Positions 8,566 through 17,121 of a stretch of DNA of 64,000 nt are shown piece after piece. The notes below the pieces were generated by a model that saw nothing but the letters and a program-made list of their open reading frames with translations, was not told where the DNA came from and searched no databases. The stretch covers positions 98,707-162,706 of the forward strand of contig DIZF01000007.1 of NCBI GenBank assembly GCA_002427815.1. The letters run 5' to 3'. This stretch comes from Ramlibacter tataouinensis (GTDB lineage Bacteria > Pseudomonadota > Gammaproteobacteria > Burkholderiales > Burkholderiaceae_C). The position numbers were made by a program, and so were the translations under genes. Within the stretch, counting starts at the first letter, position 1. Every line of letters starts with the position of its first letter.

Positions 8566-9429
8566 TTACGCCAGTCCCAGTAACCGCACGGCGTTGCCCT
8601 TCAGGATCCCCGGCATCACCTCAGGCTTGAAGCCGGCTTCCTCGAAGTCCTTCATCCAGCGCTCCGGTGTGATCAGCGGATAGTCGCTGCCGAACAGCAC
8701 CCGGTCTTTCAACAGCGTGTTGGCGTATTGCACCAGCTGCTTGGGGAAATACTTGGGGCTCCAGCCGGACAAATCGATCCAGACGTTGGGCTTGTGCGTG
8801 GCCACCGACAGCGCCTCGTCCTGCCAGGGAAAGCTGGGATGGGCCATCACGATCTGCATGTCGGGAAAGTCTATCGCGACGTCGTCCAGGTGCATCGGGT
8901 TGCTGTACTCCAGGCGCAGGCCGCCGCCACAGCGCATGCCCGAGCCGATGCCGCTGTGGCCGGTGTGGAAGATCGCCGGCAGCTTGTGCGCGTTGATCAC
9001 CTCGTAGATCGGCCAGGCCATCTTGTCGTAGGGGTGAAAGCCCTGCGCCGTCGGGTGGAACTTGAAGCCCTTGACGCCGTGCTCGGCAATCAGGCGCTCG
9101 GCTTCGCGGGCGCCCATCTTTCCCTTGTGCGGGTCGATGCTGGCGAAGCACATCATCATGTCGCTGTTCGCCTTGGCCGCTTCGGCGATCTCCTCGTTGG
9201 GGATACGGCGGCGGCCGAGGTGCGACTCGCTGTCCACCGTGAACATCACCAGGCCGATCCGGCGCTCGCGGTAATAGGCGATGGTCTCGGCGATGGTCGG
9301 GCGCCGGCTGTTGCGGAAGTACTTGTCGGCGGCGCGGTCGTACTCCTCGCCGTAGCTGTCGAAGGGATTCCAGCAGCTGACTTCGGCGTGGGTGTGGACG
9401 TCGATGGCGACGAGGTTCTGGTGGTCCAT
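8566..9429 (-). CDS. Amidohydrolase family 2 (ACMSD-like) protein
   Basis: 287 residues, TIM-barrel metal-dependent hydrolase or decarboxylase. Metal-ligand motifs are visible: HTH at residues 12-14, a KFHP segment, FHTGHSG, MAHPSFPW and the late GSDYP. This subfamily includes decarboxylases and hydrolases of aromatic acids and their ring-cleavage products. The gene is divergent from the hydroxycinnamate operon and shares its 101-base promoter region, so a role in the same aromatic pathway is plausible. The actual reaction is unknown. Confidence 0.82.
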   Translation of the reverse strand: MDHQNLVAIDVHTHAEVSCWNPFDSYGEEYDRAADKYFRNSRRPTIAETIAYYRERRIGLVMFTVDSESHLGRRRIPNEEIAEAAKANSDMMMCFASIDPHKGKMGAREAERLIAEHGVKGFKFHPTAQGFHPYDKMAWPIYEVINAHKLPAIFHTGHSGIGSGMRCGGGLRLEYSNPMHLDDVAIDFPDMQIVMAHPSFPWQDEALSVATHKPNVWIDLSGWSPKYFPKQLVQYANTLLKDRVLFGSDYPLITPERWMKDFEEAGFKPEVMPGILKGNAVRLLGLA

Positions 9430-9476
9430 GGTGTCTCCGGAATGCGGGTAAGTCCTAGGGCGACTCGCGTTATTTA

Positions 9477-9491
9477 GTTATTGAATATAAC
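9477..9491. promoter_or_regulatory. AT-rich inverted repeat in the divergent promoter (candidate MarR operator)
   Basis: GTTAT-N5-ATAAC, a perfect 5-base inverted repeat in an AT-rich patch within otherwise GC-rich DNA. It lies between the amidohydrolase start (9429) and the operon start (9531). MarR regulators bind short palindromes of this kind, and a MarR gene closes the operon. Confidence 0.45.
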
Positions 9492-9530
9492 CATAATCGG
9501 CGCTTGGCATCGGAACCCAGGAGAAAAAGC

Positions 9531-11642
9531 GTGAGCGAACCAGTGACTTTTTCCATCGCCGGCGACGTCGCGGTGGTCATGATCGACAGCCCCCCGGTCA
9601 ACGCCGTCAACCAGGGCGTGCGCGCCGGGCTGAAACAGGTCTTTACCGAACTGCGCGGCAAGCCGGGCATCAAGGCCATCGTACTCGGCTGCGCCGGCAA
9701 AACCTTCGTCGCCGGCGCCGACATCAAGGAATTCGACACCGGCATCGCGGCCCCCGGCTATCACGAGGTCCTGCGCCTGATCGAGGACAGCCTGGTGCCC
9801 GTGGTCGCTGCCGTGCAGGGCACCGCACTCGGCGCGGGCACCGAGATTGCCCTCGCCTGCCATTACCGCGTCGCGCACGAAGCCGCGCGCTTCGGGCTGC
9901 CGGAGCTTTCCCTGGGCATCATCCCCGGCGCCGGCGGCACCCAGCGGCTACCCCGGCTGGTGCCGCTGGAAGTGGCGCTCGACATGGCGCTCACTGGCAA
10001 GCCCTTGCCGGCGGGCAAGGCTGCCGAAGCCGGATTGGCCGACCGGGTCGTCGGCGGTGAGGTGATGCCGGCGGCGCTGGCCTACGCGCGCGAACTGGTC
10101 GCCAGCGGCGCCGGGCCGCGCCGCACCCGCGAGCAGCCGGTCAAGGGCAAAGAGGGCGCGGCGGAATTGTTCGCCGCCCAGCGCGCCCAGGTCGCCAAGA
10201 CCATGCGCAACCGGCAGTCGCCGATCGCGCTGATCACGGCGTTGCAGGCGGCGGTGGAACAACCGTTCGACGAAGGCCTGAAGGTGGAGGGCCGGCTGTC
10301 GTCGCAGCTCGAGCAGGCCACCGAATCCAAGGCGCTGCGCCACCTGTTCTACGCCGAGCGCGAAGTGCGCAAGATCCCGGGCCTGGCGGCGAACATCGCG
10401 CCGCGGCCGATTGCCCGCGTCGGCATCGTCGGCGCCGGCACCATGGGCGGCGGCATTGCGATGTGCTGCGCCAACGTCGGGATTCCGGTCACGCTGGTCG
10501 ACGCCACCCAGCAGAACCTCGACCGGGGCATGGCGACGATCCGCAAGAACTACGAACGCTCGGTTTCCCGCGGCAGTCTCAAGCCGGAACAGCTCGAGGA
10601 ACGCATCAAGCTCATCAGCCCCACCCTGGATTATTCGGCGCTGGCGAACGCCGACCTGATCATCGAGGCCGTGTTCGAGAACCTGGCGCTCAAGAAGGAA
10701 ATCTTCGCCAAGCTGGATGCGGTGGCCAAACCCGGCGCGATCCTGGGCACCAACACCTCGACCCTCGACATCGACGAGATCGCCGCCGTCACCCGGCGCG
10801 CCAAGGACGTGATCGGGCTGCATTTCTTCAGTCCCGCCAACGTGATGCAATTGCTGGAGATCGTGCAGGCCGGCAAGACCGCTCCCGATGTCGTGGTCAC
10901 CGCGCTGGACATCGCCAAGCGGATCAAGAAGACCGGCGTGGTCGCCAAGGTCTGCTACGGCTTCATCGGCAACCGCATGATGGACCCGTACGGCCGCGAA
11001 GCCGAGCGCTGCGTGCTGGAGGGCGCCACGCCGGCCCAGGTCGACGGGGCGCTGGAGCAATGGGGCATGGCGATGGGCATCCTGGCCGTCTACGACATGG
11101 CCGGTGTCGACGTTGGCTACCTGACGCGGGCCGAACGCAAGCACCTGCTGCCGGACGACCCGACCTTTTACCGGCCCACCGCGGTGCTCTATGAACACGG
11201 CTGGCTGGGCCAGAAGTCCGGGCGCGGGTATTACCGCTACGACGGCGCCGACCGCAAGCGCACCGAGGACCCGGAGGTGATTGCGCTGCTGCAGGAAGAA
11301 GCCAAGCGACTGGACGTCCCGCAACGCAAGCCCGGCGCGCAGGAGATCCAGGAGCGCTGCCTCTACGCCATGATCAACGAGGGCGCGCTGTTGCTGGAAG
11401 AAGGCGTTGCGCTGCGCGCCAGCGACATCGACGTCGTGTACACCGCGGGTTACGGCTTTCCGCGCTACCGTGGCGGCCCGATGTTCTACGCCGACACGGT
11501 GGGGCTCAAGGTGATCTACGACAAGATCATGGAATTCCAGAAGACGCTCGATCCGCGCTACTGGCAGCCGGCGCCGCTGCTGAAGAAACTGGCGCTGGCC
11601 GGCTCCAGTTTTGCGCAGTGGCAAGCCGAACAATCACGCTGA
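9531..11642 (+). CDS. Bifunctional enoyl-CoA hydratase/3-hydroxyacyl-CoA dehydrogenase (FadB/FadJ type)
   Basis: 703 residues. The N-terminal crotonase domain keeps both acidic catalytic positions (GAGTEIALACHYR and FGLPELSLG). The Rossmann domain of 3-hydroxyacyl-CoA dehydrogenase begins near residue 296 (GIVGAGTMGGG), and two C-terminal dehydrogenase domains follow. I start at the GTG at 9531 because CCAGGAG precedes it at good spacing; a TTG at 9504 is in frame but unsupported. As first gene of an operon with a thiolase and a feruloyl-CoA synthase-like ligase, it probably hydrates and oxidises a hydroxycinnamoyl-CoA side chain. Confidence 0.92.
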   Translation: MSEPVTFSIAGDVAVVMIDSPPVNAVNQGVRAGLKQVFTELRGKPGIKAIVLGCAGKTFVAGADIKEFDTGIAAPGYHEVLRLIEDSLVPVVAAVQGTALGAGTEIALACHYRVAHEAARFGLPELSLGIIPGAGGTQRLPRLVPLEVALDMALTGKPLPAGKAAEAGLADRVVGGEVMPAALAYARELVASGAGPRRTREQPVKGKEGAAELFAAQRAQVAKTMRNRQSPIALITALQAAVEQPFDEGLKVEGRLSSQLEQATESKALRHLFYAEREVRKIPGLAANIAPRPIARVGIVGAGTMGGGIAMCCANVGIPVTLVDATQQNLDRGMATIRKNYERSVSRGSLKPEQLEERIKLISPTLDYSALANADLIIEAVFENLALKKEIFAKLDAVAKPGAILGTNTSTLDIDEIAAVTRRAKDVIGLHFFSPANVMQLLEIVQAGKTAPDVVVTALDIAKRIKKTGVVAKVCYGFIGNRMMDPYGREAERCVLEGATPAQVDGALEQWGMAMGILAVYDMAGVDVGYLTRAERKHLLPDDPTFYRPTAVLYEHGWLGQKSGRGYYRYDGADRKRTEDPEVIALLQEEAKRLDVPQRKPGAQEIQERCLYAMINEGALLLEEGVALRASDIDVVYTAGYGFPRYRGGPMFYADTVGLKVIYDKIMEFQKTLDPRYWQPAPLLKKLALAGSSFAQWQAEQSR

Positions 11643-11654
11643 CCCGGAGGAATC

Positions 11655-12851
11655 ATGGCCCACGCATTCATCCCCTACGGCATCTACTGGTCCACCCCGT
11701 TCGCGCGCTGGCAGGGTCCGATCGCCCACCTGAACAGCCTGAAGCTGGCCGCCAACACCGGCAAGCTGGCGCTGGCGGCCCGGCGCTTTCCGATGGAGCG
11801 GATCGACCTGGGGCTCCTGGGCCACACCAACCCGCAGCTGGGCAGTTTCTATGGCCTGCCCTATGTCACCGGCATGATGGGCCTGGAAAACGTCGCCGGC
11901 CCGACCGTGCAGCAGGCCTGCGCCACCAGCGCCCGCGTCATGCAGATGGCCGCCGGTGAAGTGGCCGACGGCTCGGCGCAATGCGCGTTGCTGGTCACCA
12001 CCGACCGATGCTCGAACGGACCGATCGTGCACTACCCGGATCCCACGGCACCGGGTGGCACCGGCCACACCGAGCGCTGGGTGCTGGACAACTTCGCGCA
12101 CGACCCGCACGCCAAGAACGCGATGATCGACACCGCCGAAAACGTGGCGGCCAAGTTCGGCGTCAGCACCGCGCAGCAGCATGAAGTGACGCTGGCGCGC
12201 TACGCCCAGTACCAGCAGGCCCTGGCCAACGACCGCGCCTTCCAGCGCCGCTACATGGTCGACGCCGTCATCACCGACTCGGGCTTTCGCAAGCAGACCG
12301 GCGTTCTGTCCAGCGACGACGGCATCTTCCCGACCAACGCCGAGGGCCTGGCCAAGCTCAAGCCGGTCAAGCCCAACGGCACGGTCACTTTCGGCGCGCA
12401 GACCCATCCGGCCGACGGCAACGCCGGCATGATCGTCACCACCCGCGACTTCGCGCGCGAGGTGTCGCTCGATCCGAAGATCGTCATCGAACTGCTCGGT
12501 TTCGGCCAGGCCCGGGTCGAGAAGGGCCACATGCCGATGGCGGTTGCGCCGGCCTCGGCGGCGGCATTGAAGAACGCCGGGCTCACCATGAAGCAGGTCG
12601 ATGCGGTGAAGACGCACAACCCCTTTGCCGTCAACGACATCGCTTTTGCGCGCGAAACCGGCTTTCCGCTGGAAAAGATGAACAACTACGGTTGCTCGCT
12701 GATCTGGGGCCATCCGCAGGGACCGACCGGCGTGCGCAGCGTGATCGAACTGATCGAGGAACTGGCGCTGCGCGGTGGCGGTGTCGGCTTGTTCGGCGGC
12801 TGTGCGGCCGGCGATTCCGGAATGGCCGTCGTGTTGCGCGTGAGCAGCTGA
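11655..12851 (+). CDS. Thiolase-family acyl-CoA acyltransferase
   Basis: 398 residues. The nucleophilic cysteine is C89 (QQACATS). GHPQG holds His353, and the second active cysteine is C383 (GGCAAGDSG), so the enzyme looks complete. It starts 12 bases after the hydratase/dehydrogenase, with GGAGG just upstream. In this operon its likely job is the last beta-oxidation step: splitting a 3-oxo-3-arylpropanoyl-CoA to an aroyl-CoA and acetyl-CoA. A general fatty-acid role cannot be excluded. Confidence 0.9.
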   Translation: MAHAFIPYGIYWSTPFARWQGPIAHLNSLKLAANTGKLALAARRFPMERIDLGLLGHTNPQLGSFYGLPYVTGMMGLENVAGPTVQQACATSARVMQMAAGEVADGSAQCALLVTTDRCSNGPIVHYPDPTAPGGTGHTERWVLDNFAHDPHAKNAMIDTAENVAAKFGVSTAQQHEVTLARYAQYQQALANDRAFQRRYMVDAVITDSGFRKQTGVLSSDDGIFPTNAEGLAKLKPVKPNGTVTFGAQTHPADGNAGMIVTTRDFAREVSLDPKIVIELLGFGQARVEKGHMPMAVAPASAAALKNAGLTMKQVDAVKTHNPFAVNDIAFARETGFPLEKMNNYGCSLIWGHPQGPTGVRSVIELIEELALRGGGVGLFGGCAAGDSGMAVVLRVSS

Positions 12852-12940
12852 CCGATACCATGAGACAACCAGCGGCCTCCGTGGTCGAGGCAAGGACCGC
12901 CCCTCCTCGCGCCGAGCCAGCAGAGTCACGAAAGAATGAA

Positions 12941-14806
12941 ATGACCCGGTCGAAATACCGGCCTCTGCAATTCCCTGTCGATCGCGTGGTCATGCGCGAG
13001 GGGACGGCCGGCGTGCGCTACATGAAGGCGGAGCAGCCGCTGGGCGAGCATGCGCAGCGCATCACCGACCGGCTGCTGCATTGGGCTGCCACCGCGCCCG
13101 AGCGCAGCTTCATGGCGCGCCGCAGGCGGCTGGACGACGGCAGCACCGGCGACTGGCGCCACATTTCCTACGGCGAGGCCCTGGACAGCGCCAGGCGCAT
13201 AGCCCAGGCTCTGCTCGATCGCGGCCTCGGCCTCGAGCGGCCGGTGGCCATCCTGAGCGAGAACGACCTCGAACACGCGTTGCTGGCGCTGGGTTGCATC
13301 TACGCCGGCGTTCCGTTCTGTCCGGTGTCGCCGGCCTACTCCATCGTGAGCCAGGACTACGACAAGCTGCGCCACGCGCTCAGGACGCTGACACCGGGCC
13401 TGGTGTTCGTCTCCGACGGCGCGCGCTACGGCAAGGCCGTCGCCGCGACGGTGGCGCCCGAGCTGGAAGTGGTGGTGGCGAGCGGCAGCCTGGAAGGCCG
13501 GCGCGCCACGCCGTTCGCGCACTTGCTGGCCACGGAGCCGACGCCGGCGGTCGACGCCGCGATGGCGGCCACCGGAGCCACAACCATCGCCAAGTTCCTG
13601 TTCACCTCCGGCTCGACCAAGCTGCCCAAGGCCGTGATCAATACCCACGGCATGTGGTGCGCCAACCAGCAGCAGATGCGCCAGTCGATGCCGGTGCTTG
13701 CCGACGAGCCGCCGGTGCTGGTCGACTGGCTGCCCTGGAACCACACCTTCGGCGGCAACCACAACTTCGGCCTGACGCTCTACAACGGCGGCACGCTGTA
13801 CATCGACGACGGCAAGCCGGTCCCGGCGCTGGTGGGCGAAACCCTGCGCAACCTGCGCGAGATCGCGCCCACCGTGTATTTCAACGTCCCGACCGGATTC
13901 GAGGCGATCGCCAACGCGATGAAGATCGACGCGGCGCTGCGCCGCAACCTGCTGTCGCGCGTGCGGATGTTCTTCTATGCCGGCGCCGCGCTGGCCCAGC
14001 CGGTCTGGGATGCGCTGCACGAGGTGCAGGAGCGCGAGATCGGCGAGCGCATCGTCATGGGCACCGGCCTGGGCATGACCGAATCGGGGCCGTTTGCCAT
14101 CTTCATCACCAATCCCGACGTCAAGGCCGGCTATCTTGGCGTGCCGGCGCCGGGACTCGAACTCAAGCTGGTCCCCATGGACGGCAAGACCGAGGTGCGC
14201 TATCGCGGCCCCAACGTCACGCCGGGTTACTGGCGCGCTCCCGAGGCGACCGCCGGGGCCTTCGACGAAGAAGGTTTCTTCTGCACCGGCGACGCGGTGC
14301 GGTGGATCGACGAGAGCGACGTGCACCAGGGCCTGAAGTTCGACGGCCGCATCGCCGAGGACTTCAAGCTGGGCACCGGCACCTTCGTCAGCGTCGGGCC
14401 GCTGCGCGCCCGGATCATCGCGGCGGCGGCGCCGTATGTGCAGGACGCCGTGATCACCGGGATCAACCTGCGGGAGGTCGGTGCGCTGATTTTCCCCTCC
14501 CCCGCCGTGCGCCAGCTCGCGGGCCTGCCCGAATCCGCATCCCTGCAGCAGGTGCTGGAAAGCCCGCCGGTGCAGGCGCATTTCCAGCAGCTGGTGAACG
14601 ATCTCGCCGACAGTGCCACCGGCAGCGCCAACCGCGTTGCCCGGTTGCACCTGATGCACCAGCCGCCGTCGATCGACAAGGGCGAGGTCACCGACAAGGG
14701 ATCGATCAACCAGCGGGCCGTGCTCCAGCACCGCGATGCGCTGGTCAATGCGCTGCACAATGGCACGCTGCCCTTCACCATCGTGCCGCAAGGCGGCCCT
14801 GCATGA
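12941..14806 (+). CDS. fcs: Feruloyl-CoA synthase-like acyl-CoA synthetase
   Basis: 621 residues, adenylate-forming ligase. The phosphate loop FTSGSTKLPK lies near residue 222, and a segment DWLPWNHTFGGNHN and a GTGLGMTESGP adenine-binding motif follow. The N-terminal region (RPLQFPVDRVV, then a QPLGEHAQRITDRLLHW block) and overall length match feruloyl-CoA synthases. It activates hydroxycinnamates such as ferulate, p-coumarate or caffeate to CoA thioesters. The ATG at 12941 opens the conserved region; an in-frame ATG at 12860 would add 27 unconserved residues. Neither has a strong ribosome site. The exact preferred acid is unknown. Confidence 0.88.
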   Translation: MTRSKYRPLQFPVDRVVMREGTAGVRYMKAEQPLGEHAQRITDRLLHWAATAPERSFMARRRRLDDGSTGDWRHISYGEALDSARRIAQALLDRGLGLERPVAILSENDLEHALLALGCIYAGVPFCPVSPAYSIVSQDYDKLRHALRTLTPGLVFVSDGARYGKAVAATVAPELEVVVASGSLEGRRATPFAHLLATEPTPAVDAAMAATGATTIAKFLFTSGSTKLPKAVINTHGMWCANQQQMRQSMPVLADEPPVLVDWLPWNHTFGGNHNFGLTLYNGGTLYIDDGKPVPALVGETLRNLREIAPTVYFNVPTGFEAIANAMKIDAALRRNLLSRVRMFFYAGAALAQPVWDALHEVQEREIGERIVMGTGLGMTESGPFAIFITNPDVKAGYLGVPAPGLELKLVPMDGKTEVRYRGPNVTPGYWRAPEATAGAFDEEGFFCTGDAVRWIDESDVHQGLKFDGRIAEDFKLGTGTFVSVGPLRARIIAAAAPYVQDAVITGINLREVGALIFPSPAVRQLAGLPESASLQQVLESPPVQAHFQQLVNDLADSATGSANRVARLHLMHQPPSIDKGEVTDKGSINQRAVLQHRDALVNALHNGTLPFTIVPQGGPA

Positions 14807-14870
14807 ACATCGACGCGACTGCGGCGCAACCGTTTTCCCCCGCCCCCACGTTCCAACAGGAGACATTGCC

Positions 14871-16004
14871 ATGAAGAAATTGCACAAGACGCTGATCGCG
14901 CTCGCGACTGTGGTGGCTTCGGCCGCTGCGTTGGCGGACGTCAACATCGGGGTGAGCCTCTCGCTCACCGGTCCGGGCTCCGGCCTGGGCATCCCGATGC
15001 AGAACTACTACAAGATCTTCCCGCAGACCATCGCGGGCGAGAAGGTCAACCTGATCATCCTGGATGACGCCAGCGACCCGGGCAAGGGCGCGCAGAACGC
15101 GCGCCGCTTCGTGACCGAGGACAAGGTCGACATGATCTTCGGCTCGTGCCTCACCACCGTCGCCGCGGCAATGGTCGACATCGCCGCCGAGTCCGGCACC
15201 GTGCAATTGGCGGCTTCCCCCGTCGGCATGCCGCCCGGCAAGGATGGCTGGCTGTTCCGGCTGCCGCAGTCGAACACCGTCATGGCCCATGCGATGGTCG
15301 GCCACATGAAAAAGCATGGCGTGAAAACCGTCGGCTTCCTCGGCTACACCGACGCCTACGGCGAGCAGTGGCTCAAGGAGTTCACGCCTGTCGCCGCGAA
15401 GGAGGGCATCAAGGTCATCGCGACGGAGCGCTTCGCGCGACCCGACACCAGCGTCACGCCGCAGGCCCTCAAGCTCGTGTCGGCCAACCCCGATGCGATG
15501 CTGATCGTGGCATCGGGAAGCGGCGCGGCGATGCCCGAGATGGCCATCCTCGACCGCGGCTACAAGGGCAAGATCTACCAGACCCACGCGGCCGCAACCA
15601 AGGACCTGATGCGCATCGGCGGCAAGGCCATAGACGGCACTTACGTCGTATCCGGCCCCGCCGTGATCGCCGAGCAGCTGCCCGACAACCACCCGTCCAA
15701 GAAGGTCGCCATCGATTTCGTTCAGAAGTACGAGAAGGCCATGGGACCGGGCACGCGCAACCAGTTCGCCGGCCATGCCTACGACTCGCAGATCGTGCTC
15801 GAGAAGGTGCTGCCGGTCGCGCTGAAGAAGGCCAAGCCCGGCACCAAGGAGTTCCGCGCGGCGATCCGCGACGCCATGGAAAACATGGGCCGCACCATCT
15901 TCTCGCACGGCGTCATGCACTGGACCAAGGACGACCACTGGGGCTTCACCAATGAAACCGGCGTGATGCTCAAGGTCGTCAACGGCGATTTCAAGGTCGA
16001 CTGA
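14871..16004 (+). CDS. LIV-type ABC transporter substrate-binding protein
   Basis: 377 residues. A signal peptide (MKKLHKTLIALAT..., cleavage near ALA-DV at about residue 22) exports it to the periplasm. The rest is a type I periplasmic binding fold (Peripla_BP_6) like LivK and aromatic-acid binders. CAGGAG precedes the ATG at 14871. It lies directly after the ligase and before its own permease genes, so its ligand is probably a hydroxycinnamate or related aromatic acid rather than leucine. Confidence 0.92.
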   Translation: MKKLHKTLIALATVVASAAALADVNIGVSLSLTGPGSGLGIPMQNYYKIFPQTIAGEKVNLIILDDASDPGKGAQNARRFVTEDKVDMIFGSCLTTVAAAMVDIAAESGTVQLAASPVGMPPGKDGWLFRLPQSNTVMAHAMVGHMKKHGVKTVGFLGYTDAYGEQWLKEFTPVAAKEGIKVIATERFARPDTSVTPQALKLVSANPDAMLIVASGSGAAMPEMAILDRGYKGKIYQTHAAATKDLMRIGGKAIDGTYVVSGPAVIAEQLPDNHPSKKVAIDFVQKYEKAMGPGTRNQFAGHAYDSQIVLEKVLPVALKKAKPGTKEFRAAIRDAMENMGRTIFSHGVMHWTKDDHWGFTNETGVMLKVVNGDFKVD

Positions 16005-16024
16005 CCTTCCAGGCGCCAATCGCG

Positions 16025-16051
16025 GCACGTCGCGTTTCCTGCGCGGCGTGC
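16025..16051 (+). promoter_or_regulatory. Intercistronic stem-loop between binding protein and permease genes
   Basis: A 10-base stem with one mismatch (16025-16034 pairing with 16042-16051) and a 7-base loop, placed 20 bases after the binding-protein stop. Such hairpins often stabilise the upstream message or attenuate transcription, raising the binding protein over its permease. No U-tract follows, so full termination is unlikely. Confidence 0.5.
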
Positions 16052-16083
16052 GTTCCTCCTCACCCCGGTGACCAGGGCCACCC

Positions 16084-17121
16084 ATGGATTTTTCGATCGC
16101 CAGCATCCTGCTGCTCGATGGCGTGACCAACGGCGCAATCTATGCGCTGCTCGGGCTCGCCACCGTGCTGGTGTTCACCGTTACGCGGGTGATCTTCATT
16201 CCCCAGGGCGAGTTCGTGGCCTATGGCGCGTTGACCCTGGCCATCCTGCAGACCGGTAAGGTGCCGGGCACCGTCTGGCTGTTGCTGATCCTGGCGAGCG
16301 TGGCGGCGCTGATGAATGCGTTCGAGGAGTGGCAGCGCCGCCGCAAGGCGCCGGCCGCTCTGAAAGCGATGCTGCGCACGCTGGCCTTTCCGGTAGTCGT
16401 GGCCCTGATCACGGCATGGGCCGCGCCCCGCCAGCCCCACCTCGCGGTGCAGGCCCTGCTGAGCATGGCCGTGGTCACCGCCTATGGTCCGCTGGTCTAC
16501 CGCGTCGCCTACCAGTCGCTGGCGGATGCCAGCGTCCTGGTGCTGCTGATCGTGTCGGTCGGCGTCCATTTCGCCATGACCGGCCTGGGCCTGCTGTTTT
16601 TCGGTGCCGAGGGCTATCGCAATCCGCCGTTCTGGGACCTGCGGCTTGTGCTCGGTCCGGTCAATCTGACCGGGCAGGCGATCATCATCGCGCTGGCCAC
16701 GATGGTCCTGATCGCCCTGCTCTGGCTGTTCTTCGAGCGCACCTTGCGCGGCAAGGCCTTGCGCGCCACCGCCGTGAACCGTCTCGGCGCGCGCCTCATG
16801 GGCATCTCCTCGCAGTCGGCCGGGCAATTGACCTTCGCGATGGCCGCGCTGATCGGGGCGCTGTCGGGGCTCCTGATCGGGCCCACCACCACCGTGTATT
16901 ACGACTCCGGCTTCCTGATCGGGCTCAAGGGCTTCGTCGCCGCCGTGATGGCCGGGCTCTCCAGCTATCCTGGCGCGCTGGTCGGCGCCCTGTTTGTCGG
17001 CGTGGTCGAGTCCTTCGGCTCGTTCTGGGCCAGCGCCTTCAAGGAAGTGATCGTGTTCACGCTGATCCTGCCGGTGCTGCTGGTGCGCTCGTTCGCCAGC
17101 CACGGGGACGAGGAACACTGA
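16084..17121 (+). CDS. livH: LIV-type ABC transporter permease LivH
   Basis: 345 residues with about eight predicted membrane helices, somewhat longer than the usual 290-300 because of extra helical sequence around residues 60-140. The opening (LLDGVTNGAIYALLGLATVLVFTVTRVIFIPQG is the LivH pattern; only its key words are quoted) and the ERTLRGKALRATAVNRLGARLMGI cytoplasmic loop are family hallmarks. Its stop overlaps the next start by one base. It forms half of the membrane channel for the operon's aromatic-acid transporter. Confidence 0.92.
   Translation: MDFSIASILLLDGVTNGAIYALLGLATVLVFTVTRVIFIPQGEFVAYGALTLAILQTGKVPGTVWLLLILASVAALMNAFEEWQRRRKAPAALKAMLRTLAFPVVVALITAWAAPRQPHLAVQALLSMAVVTAYGPLVYRVAYQSLADASVLVLLIVSVGVHFAMTGLGLLFFGAEGYRNPPFWDLRLVLGPVNLTGQAIIIALATMVLIALLWLFFERTLRGKALRATAVNRLGARLMGISSQSAGQLTFAMAALIGALSGLLIGPTTTVYYDSGFLIGLKGFVAAVMAGLSSYPGALVGALFVGVVESFGSFWASAFKEVIVFTLILPVLLVRSFASHGDEEH

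Noticed and set aside
12926..14992. 688-codon reverse ORF
   Set aside because: Antisense to the feruloyl-CoA synthase-like gene, which has clear motifs.
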